Assembly (NCBI GenBank): GCA_002633025.1
Contig: NMRB01001058.1
Location: forward strand, 1 to 64,000
Direction of reading: 5' to 3'
Source of the DNA: Notospermus geniculatus
Lineage: Eukaryota > Nemertea > Pilidiophora > Heteronemertea > Lineidae
DNA length: 64,000 bases
Shown: one piece after another, positions 56,638-64,000 of the stretch
How positions within the stretch are numbered: position 1 is the stretch's first letter
Layout of the letters: each line of letters starts with the position of its first letter
Notes under the pieces: model-generated
The model's input: the letters and a program-made list of their open reading frames with translations, nothing else
What the model was told of the DNA's origin: nothing
The model's database searches: none
Translations under genes and position numbers: made by a program

Positions 56638-58628
56638 TCATAAACCAGAGTCTACATTAGCATGAAATCCAGCACTCTCAACCGTTTCTCCGCGAGCCGC
56701 ATTTTCATAATTATCAGCTTCAAACATCGTAGCGGGAACAAATATTTTCCAATGCGGCGTTCCGCTTTTCCCGCCCAAAACGCTCTCCCTGTTTTTCTCT
56801 ATGTTTGTACTCCTGGCGCCACCAGGTGACGAATCGCCGAAGTTCGGTGACCTTGACCCTGGATCTCCTTGAATATCACAATCTTTGATGTGGGAATAAT
56901 GTCCTTCATTCTCGGAGTCACTGACGTTTATATCTACGTCAGTTTGATCCACGGAATCAAACGGTGCAAGCTGGGCAGAACTGGACGTTTTTGCAACTTC
57001 TGGGATTCGGCGGCCATGACCCGGTGACCTTCCGACTTTGAATAATATTCTCTGCTGATCATCCGGAAGTAGATCTTGGTATACGCTTGGTGGCGGTTTC
57101 GTGATATCCTCAGTTGAGATCGAGGCATAACCCATCGGAAGTGGAGCTTGTGGCCGGTGATTGTTGGTTTCCGTCGGTGGAGGAGGTGCTTGCGGCGTAC
57201 CCCAGATGACGTCATCAACTGCTCTCTCCTCAGCGTACGATGGGTTATTGTAGAGTGACCCAGATCCAGGACTTCTGACTCGTGACGGAACCTGAATTGT
57301 TGCGTCATGTGCCGCCATGTTGTCATCTTCCACTGACGGCCGGAAGTGGTCGCCATTTTGAACCGGAACTTGTTCTCTCGTCTGCGGAGGATTTTGAAAG
57401 CGACCAGACGGTGAATATTTGTCTTTGTGAAGCTTTTCAAGAATTTGCAGTTTTTTCGTGTACAAAATATAGGCGACAAAACAGCCCAAGAAAATAATGA
57501 TGGTTACGGCCACTGACACCGAAACTGTTGCAGCGACGCTGAGAGAACCTGGTGCTTCACCAGTCACCACGATCGCCGTCGGCTCTCTGCCCGAATTTCC
57601 TTTCCTTAACGTCCGAAAGAGGACGCATCGCTCGTAGAGGCACAGGGATATTTGGACACAAGCGACATACTCAGTGTCGGGCTGGAGGCGAGTAAAACGA
57701 TATCTGTTTGCATCCAGGTCGATAGGTGTCGCTCTCAGGTTGACAGCGCCTCCTATATTTCGTAATGTTAATGAACTTGGGAGGCGATATCCTCCAGTTG
57801 TCCATCCAAGCATCGCAGACGAGTTGGTGATGTTCGTCTTCCATATACTACGCGGTACTGCAGAATCACAAATAGAGGGCGCCCCCGTGCTCAGTGCGGA
57901 AGTAGGTGGCGCTGTCGTCGGCGGGCAAAACTGATCCATGTTCGTGTAACGAATATCAAGAGTTTGAGACGGTTTTGGCACAACACAAGTCACGGGGCCC
58001 TGCAACACGACAGAAGTTCGGGCAACCCATGTTTTTAAACTCTTCAATCCACATGCGCATAGAAATTTTATCCCCACAAGATTTAAAACCCACAGTGTTT
58101 TCAGCTTATAAAATGGCGCCGGGTCCAGTTCATAGAAATCGTTGTAAGATAAATCAAGCGACTGCAAAGTGTTCAACCCCTCGAACGTGTCTGTCAGTAA
58201 CATCCGGGTTCCTAGATGACTAACCCTCAGGTGCTGGAGGTTGGGAAGGCCGACGAAGGCATGTGAAATGAGAATGGGCATTCGATTCCCGCTGAGGTCA
58301 AGATATTGCAAAGCACTGATGAACCTGACAGCCAATAGGCTCTTTCCTCCAAGCTGGTTCCAGCCGAGGTTTAGCCTCTGCAACGCCCGGCACGGTATGA
58401 ATAACCCTGATTTCAGAAACCGAATTCGGTTGTGACTTAAATCCAAATTCTCCAGACTAGGCCACAGACGACACGTGATGACATCCAAGTTGTTGATGTC
58501 GTTGTTACTAAAGTTGGCTACCGTCAGGACCGGGAGACTCTTCTGAAGCGCCTCGGTGATGTTGGTGAGTTTGTTGTGACTGACATCGAGGTAGCTCAGC
58601 CGAGGGGCTACCACCAAGCGGGTTGGAT
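56638..58628 (-). CDS. LRR receptor main exon: repeats to stop codon
   Basis: One uninterrupted frame of 663 codons including the stop, far longer than chance allows here. It begins (D)PTRLVVAPRLSYLDVSHNK and ends NVDSGL. Potential N-glycosylation at NITE, NFSN, NITN and NSSA fits an ectodomain. Confidence 0.95.
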
Positions 58629-59272
58629 CTGCAAAAAAAGGGAGGTGGGGCATTACTTAATGGTTTCAGGGTCCAAACGATGATGTCGGGTACCTAACGT
58701 GGTCATCGGAGGGAGATTTAGAATTGCTTCTGGAACCCACGCATACCCGAGCCGACACTCAATACTTTCTGGTGATAGTTTGAGGTCTAATAGCGAGGTT
58801 TAGCACCTTTCCGACTCCGACTTCAACTACGAGAATGAATTGCAGTCCGCTATGAACATCCTTGATAAAAACGATTTGATAGACGCGTTTTCAATTGTCA
58901 AACATCATAAATTGAAGGCAGAAAAATTTGGCTTTATAAATCGGACGTGCGGATAATTAATGAATATTGAAGTCGTAATTCGTCGTTACGACTTGAAACA
59001 CGACTATAATATTTGCGATTTATGTGCACTTCATTACGAGTCAAAATCATTCTGGCACAAAGTTACGGCATTATACGATTTGCAAACGTCTTACCAAGTT
59101 CTGATATGGAATTGTTCCTGAGTATAAGCGTCACTGTGGCCGGTGGGAGCGAGGTTGGTACTTCTCCCAGCATCTGGTTGCTGCAGTCCACCACGGTGTC
59201 ACGTTCTTTACACGTGCATTTCATTGGACAATCTCGGAAAGCCTGGATACCCGGATGGAGGAGGACGCACAC
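56638..59272 (-). CDS. LRR-FN3 single-pass transmembrane receptor, 5' end missing
   Basis: Two exons on the minus strand: 59095-59272 and 56638-58628, joined in phase 1 (acceptor CTTTTTTGCAG, donor TTG/GTAAGACG). 722 residues are visible. Cysteine-rich LRR N-cap CPMKCTCKERDTVVDC; about seven leucine-rich repeats (about 60-245; YLDVSHNKL, NLDLSHNRI, YLDLSGNRM, SLDLSYNDF); C-cap with FLCACGL (about 249-294); a fibronectin III-like domain (about 320-405, LQPDTEYVACV); a membrane helix (about 420-450); a 270-residue tail. The tail has an NPSY (NPXY-type) motif near 521, a PPPP run and ends DSGL, a class I PDZ-ligand pattern. The order matches the FLRT/LRRN/ELFN/LRIT group of adhesion receptors, but I cannot assign one. 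The signal-peptide exon should lie further upstream and was not found. Confidence 0.9.
58680..59060. other. Intron of the LRR receptor gene
   Basis: No repeat arms or exon recognised; AT-rich towards 58900-59000. Confidence 0.5.
59095..59272 (-). CDS. LRR receptor exon: N-terminal cap
   Basis: Acceptor GTCTTTCCAG, 178 nt, reading VCVLLHPGIQAFRDCPMKCT, then CKERDTVVDC and the first repeat strand (VTLILRNNSISEL). An upstream ATG at 59371 is in frame but would need the acceptor to be read through, and it gives no signal peptide. I therefore prefer a spliced start. Confidence 0.85.
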
Positions 59273-59374
59273 CTGGAAAGACATACAGACAGAAACAAAT
59301 TGTAGTTTTTCGCAAGGTTGGTTTGCAACTTGCCACCAGAGAGCCAGACGCTCTTTCCGTGCGTGTTTCATAAG

Positions 59375-59547
59375 TAAGGAGGTTTAGAAATCAAACGATA
59401 AACGTAAATTTTACGACAACGTTATTTATTTTACGACAACGTTATTTTTCATACGATACATTAACCAGATTTTATATTGCATTTTCGGTACAAAAATAAC
59501 GTTGTCGAAAACGTTTACGTTTATCGTTTGATTTCTAAACCTCCCTA
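59375..59547. mobile_element. TAGGGAGGTT-family foldback upstream of the LRR exon
   Basis: TAAGGAGGTTTAGAAATCAA and TTGATTTCTAAACCTCCCTA ends; TTTTACGACAACGTTATTT is duplicated in the left arm. Same family as 49272 and 51511. Confidence 0.87.
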
Positions 59548-59549
59548 AT

Positions 59550-62125
59550 GTCGTCGTCATGAGTACAGGTGTACATGTACATTTTGAAATGAAGGGAATT
59601 TTCGAGTGTTGTACATGTATATTTGTACAGCCGTTAAGTTTGATTGACAGGAGACAGGTTGATAACGGTCCCTGGAATGTCAACCATGCGGATTATGACA
59701 AAAGGATTCCGAATTTCATGCCACTTTGATGATAAGAACATCGTCAGTGACAGTGTGACCCTGCTGGCAGCATGGCACAGATACCATGTCTGTGACATCA
59801 TCTCATGCATGCGCTCCAATGGCAGCAAACACAAATTCATATCCGAAAATCGTGTCTTTGAGCCGTGTCGATCGCGGACATAAACTCGCCGAGGTGAGGG
59901 TGCACCACACACGGACTAGGTTTTAATTCACAGACATGGCTCGTTGACTGAGATGAACTCGCCGAGATTTCTGTATTTGTACTACCAGCCTCACAACCCT
60001 GACTTTCTTTCAAGTTCAACTTCATTTCCAGTTGAAAACAAAGGATCAAAGATCGCTGATTCGCTGGACTGGTTGACCAATCAGCTGCTCCATTAGATTC
60101 CATCCGGACCGGTACGGCCTGTTTAGATACAGGAAAGCAACGCAATTGGTCCATTTAGCTTCATATATGAACTGCATTACTACACAATTCCGGCATAAAA
60201 TCGAACAAAAGCGACAGAAATGCTGCGAAAAACTAGAACGTCGACTGTTCAACGAAGCTTTAGTTGGCAAAATACACGGTCCCCAGTTCGCGTCAGTTCA
60301 TCTCGACTCACTTGACTTCAGTCATACATAGTTCAACTGGCCTTTATCTCGGCAGATGTTATGCCAGAAAAATGCACCAAAATGCACCCTAAAAGGATCT
60401 CTAACTTATCATAAGCATGCCATCTTCGATAAACATTGGTGTGGGGACGACTGTCAGAATTATCATAAAGTAATCAAGGCTCTCTCGTGACTCACTCCCG
60501 CTCTATCGTGGGTTGGGTTGATCACAATGTAAACAATGATTTCTCCTTTCGTTTACAGATCAGATGAGATGATATTACATGTACCGCATTTTGAGGGACG
60601 TTTTCCTCAAGACACGGGCACGTTGTTTCTTCTCAGTAGCCGGTGAGCGTTCCCGGTGAGGATTGCAACAAAGACGGAGCCCGACTCCATCTTGCCAGTC
60701 ATAAATTATTATAATCAGATGACGTCATGTAATCGCGCTGACGCATGACGGATGAAGTTGACCGTCACTGACATTTAAAGGAACTTTGAAAAGTCCAGCA
60801 AGATTCGTAATTCTAGTGTTGACTGATATACAGGCCTAGGCCTACTGGAAAGGTCGGCTCTACAATGGTTTTAGATGTATGTTCTGTTATATCTAAATGT
60901 AAAATGTTTTAAGGCATGTTTCATCTATATGTATGTTTTAATGAAGAATTAACCCACGAATTTATAATAAATAAATAAAATAAATATTCATAAAACTACT
61001 TAAGTCTGAGTGTGACATGTATCCTTTGTTCAACACAAAAGACAAGAATCACACTTTGACTTAAGTATCTTTATGAATATGAACCCAGATCTCCTTCAAG
61101 ATGAGGGGAGTCCTGTCAACTGCACTGTGTTTGAAGGTATCTGCACCTGCCAAACTTTCAGCAAAACACTGTGATAAAAAAACCATTGCATGACAAATTA
61201 TAAGAAGTGCCCAGCGACAGATAATCTTCGTGCGGCAAAAAATGTATTTGCTATAATGGTGCTTTATGTAGTTTTCAATTTTGAAATAGCATTAACTTTT
61301 TTTCTGACAATTTTGAATGCGGTAAATCTCCGGTGATTAAATGCAGAGAGGTTTATATTAAACATCATGCGGGGTTATTTGGTGCAGTTTGGTTGGCTGT
61401 CCATCATTTAGACAGTGACGTATCAGGCATATTTTGTCTTTTGGAGAATTTTTTCCAAGATGCTTAGATATCGGCAAGCGACTCGCACGACGTTCGCCGG
61501 TCTCCGAGGGTCTCGAGGGGTGGGCAGCACATGTCTGTGTTAAAAACGTTTTGAGCTAAATTATGCTTGTCTTGTCACAGACACTCGCGCAAAAACATTG
61601 TTTACGTCTCAGGAACAGGCAAGATGGCCGATCCCAAGCAAACCCTCAACAAGTCTGGCTCTCACAAAACGTGCAAGAAAAGTTTAATCTAATCTTCTTC
61701 GCCGGCCAAAGATGAGTTTACATTTCCATGTTATAAATAGATAATTCCGCTTCAAATGTTGCCAAAACAGAAAAAATGAAAGCTTGCTGGCTTTTCTTTT
61801 CATTGATGTTGGCCTCGGGCGAAGTGGACCTAATGTAGGCGGATGGGTTTTGGATTAGGCTGATAGGCTGACCGGATAAGCTGGTCATCAATCTCGTCCC
61901 CAGCGACTTGGCTGTCTCATTGTCCATGACAACCGCAGACGCCGAGTTCTCCGCTGATTTACCAACTTCTGTAGATCGGGAAACTTCGGCAATCTCCGAC
62001 AATTTTGCACAGTATATCGCTGTTTAGAGTCAATCTCGTACCCAGAGTTCAACATTCCACATTAAAATCTGGAAATGCCTAGACCGGTACTACTTTTGCA
62101 CAGCGCAAAATGCATTGTTCAAGGC
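59550..62125. other. Unassigned DNA upstream of the LRR receptor
   Basis: The missing signal-peptide exon and promoter of the LRR gene should lie here or beyond the window. I found no convincing minus-strand signal peptide with a phase-compatible donor. Confidence 0.4.
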
Positions 62126-62127
62126 GG

Positions 62128-62385
62128 ATGAATTTCTGACCGTTGCACAAGCAATTGCGTAGGGATTCGAAAGAATTCGTACTTTGTTCCTAAATAAAAC
62201 AACGAATACCCAACGGAATGTTAAAATAGTAGTATTTTTACAGATACTGGAATAAATTGCAATGTTTGGTGCAATTACGTTTACGAAATATTTGTAAAAT
62301 CGATGAGCACAAGAATCTTGTGCTGGGTTTAGCCGTCTTCAGAGGTCTTAGCCGAGGAACGATGGTGGCGACCTCTTCAGATTGG
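62128..62385. repeat. Dispersed repeat, empty-site copy
   Basis: TTTCTGACCGTTGCACAA, GAATGTTAAAATAGTAGTAT, CACAAGAATCTTGTGCTGGG and GATGGTGGCGACCTCTTCA match the two sides of the 53631-54444 insertion (53567-53630 and 54445-54590). Confidence 0.82.
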
Positions 62386-62454
62386 GTTAGAGTATGTTGA
62401 TCCAGGAGCCACTGCCTAGAATCCAGCCAGTCGAATATTTCACGACTATAGCAC

Positions 62455-62493
62455 TCGGACCACGGACCATGGACCATGGACCATGGACCATGG
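62455..62493. repeat. Short CCATGGA tandem repeat
   Basis: (GGACCAT)n, about five units at 62458-62492. It shares the GGTCCATGGACCAT word found at 54424. Confidence 0.8.
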
Positions 62494-62699
62494 TACAATT
62501 TGTATCGTTACTCCTATTACATCGGACGATCACAACAACAACATAAGACCAAAGATCCGGTTTTCTCCTGCCTCTCAGTTGTGGGCCTACTTTCCTCGAC
62601 TTTGCCTGGGTACGAGGCTTCCCTGGGACCTAAGTGGCCCGGCCGTGGACGACGTGAGAGAGGAGTAAACCACCCCCGAGGCAATGTACACATGTCGTG

Positions 62700-64000
62700 A
62701 AGAGAGAAGGGATTATCCTAGTGGGCTTTTGATGGTCGAACCATGAGAGACAGAATAATTGATCAACTAGAACTAATAACTATATGCATATTAAGCTGAT
62801 TTATTCAGAATTGAATGAAGTGGGTGTCTATTCGGAACACGTCTTTGCTAAATCTGTGTTTTTATTGGTAATGTTGGGTGCATGTGCTGGGGATTTCAGC
62901 AACATGTCTGACGCCTTTTGTTTGTTCATATGGGTGGGTTTCAAAACATGAAAACAGCATCTTAATGCTTTTATCGTGACGAAATCATATACATGTAGTG
63001 CACGGTTTCTTTTTGTATCACGTTTTTCTTTATTTTTTTGTATTTTGAATGTAACTATTCAACGTTTGTACATGTACATGTGTTTGTACATGTACATGTA
63101 CCACATTTGCGAGACTACATGTACATTGTTTAACTTTGACAAACTGTTCATTTCCTTGTCAAATTCGTAACTGCTTACTCAGCTAATTCTGGGCCTGTTA
63201 ACTCAGAACGTTCCATCTAGGGTTTTCAGAATGTAAAGATAGTTTCCTATAAGGTCTTTTATATGGGCAAACCATAGCTTGTCGCTATGATCTGAATACA
63301 CTGCTCATTTACCAAATATTATATCGGCTTCGACAAAGTCGCAAGTTGGACAGAACAATATCATGACGTTATGAAGACTTTGCGCCTTGCCGAAACCAAT
63401 GTAATTTGGGTGAAAGGTTCACCATATTGCATTTTGACTACCGAAATGTTCCTGATGACATAACCAATTGGCAGACAGGTGTGACAGGAATCAACGTCCT
63501 AGGAATGCAAGTCCATCAACTGCAATAGCCCGCTATTGTAAGGTTATATTCGAATGGTCATGGTCTCTCGCCATTATATTCGAATCCCTCGCTGAACAAT
63601 AAGACCGGACTTTGATTCCAGAGGGACTTTGTTCCCTGTCACACCCGTTCTTTTCGTTTTGTTTTCGTTACAAACAAAGATATTTAAATACAAATCATAT
63701 CTTCCTGCTTTTTTGTGGGCCTAGGTGCCACGCCAGTCAAAACTGTCGCGTGTTGTTCAGAGTTTGTTATTTTAGTGATGAACAAAGTGGTAGTTGGGGG
63801 TGGAAGGCATGACACCTTAGAGTTCTTCGTATACCTAGTAGTTAGTGGAAAAGCAGAAAACACAGAAATCTCAAAGAAATAAAGTATCTTAACTTACCAA
63901 TATCAAAAGATAGTCCCTTTTCATAATCATCTTGGTTAAATCAGTTTTGGAAATCTGGTCGTCATCATGCTTATGTCAGCCTCAATATTTCCTTGTCGAA
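62700..64000. other. Unassigned right-hand end
   Basis: A (TACATG)n-like palindromic run lies at 63066-63125. No gene recognised to the window edge. Confidence 0.45.

Noticed and set aside
59063-59371. ATG at 59371 as the start of the LRR receptor
   Set aside because: It requires reading through a good acceptor at 59273 and provides no signal peptide.
61718-62002. 94-codon minus-strand frame MSEIAEVSRS...
   Set aside because: No recognisable domain, and not phase-linked to the LRR gene.

Overview
The window reads as nuclear DNA from an invertebrate animal. Genes are split into short exons with GT-AG introns of up to about 21 kb, and the intergenic and intronic DNA is packed with tRNA-derived SINEs, short inverted-repeat transposons and tandem repeats. 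An FGFRL1-type receptor, a secreted C-type lectin and an LRR-FN3 membrane receptor point to a metazoan. The repeat style (many AGGCCT and ACATGT words, abundant foldback elements) suggests a marine invertebrate, perhaps an echinoderm, hemichordate or lancelet, but I cannot fix the phylum from sequence alone. Four single-N positions (17048, 33659, 48656, 53965) look like contig joins or unresolved bases, all in or beside repeats.

Layout. From 1 to about 9100 there are only repeats and unassigned DNA. From 9159 (tentative signal-peptide exon) or 18263 (secure) to 45858, the plus strand carries a kinase-less FGF receptor-like gene (FGFRL1): three Ig domains, one membrane helix and a short tail. 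Its introns hold most of the transposon debris and one roughly 1 kb repeat-poor block (38010-38990) that looks like a regulatory element. From 54717 down to at least 48657, the minus strand carries a C-type lectin gene that no long ORF reveals. I reconstructed it from splice sites and phase-compatible exons: signal peptide, one complete CTLD and the first half of a second. Its 3' part lies in a 2.24/2.28 kb direct tandem duplication (48657-50893 and 50894-53177) whose internal junction puts a TAG in frame inside the second CTLD. A CTLD-free minisatellite follows at 55.25-55.9 kb. From 59272 down to 56638, the minus strand carries an LRR-FN3 transmembrane receptor in two visible exons. From 59.5 to 64 kb I see repeats and unassigned DNA.

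All three genes encode secreted or cell-surface proteins of the kind used in adhesion, signalling or recognition. Nothing in the sequence shows they act together. The least expected content is the cryptic lectin gene with its duplication, and a large set of non-autonomous inverted-repeat elements. Many of these share AGGCC/AGCCC-type ends and 3-bp TWA-like target duplications, which suggests mobilisation by PIF/Harbinger-type transposases not encoded here. I found no intact tRNA or rRNA gene, CRISPR array, viral gene or transposase.
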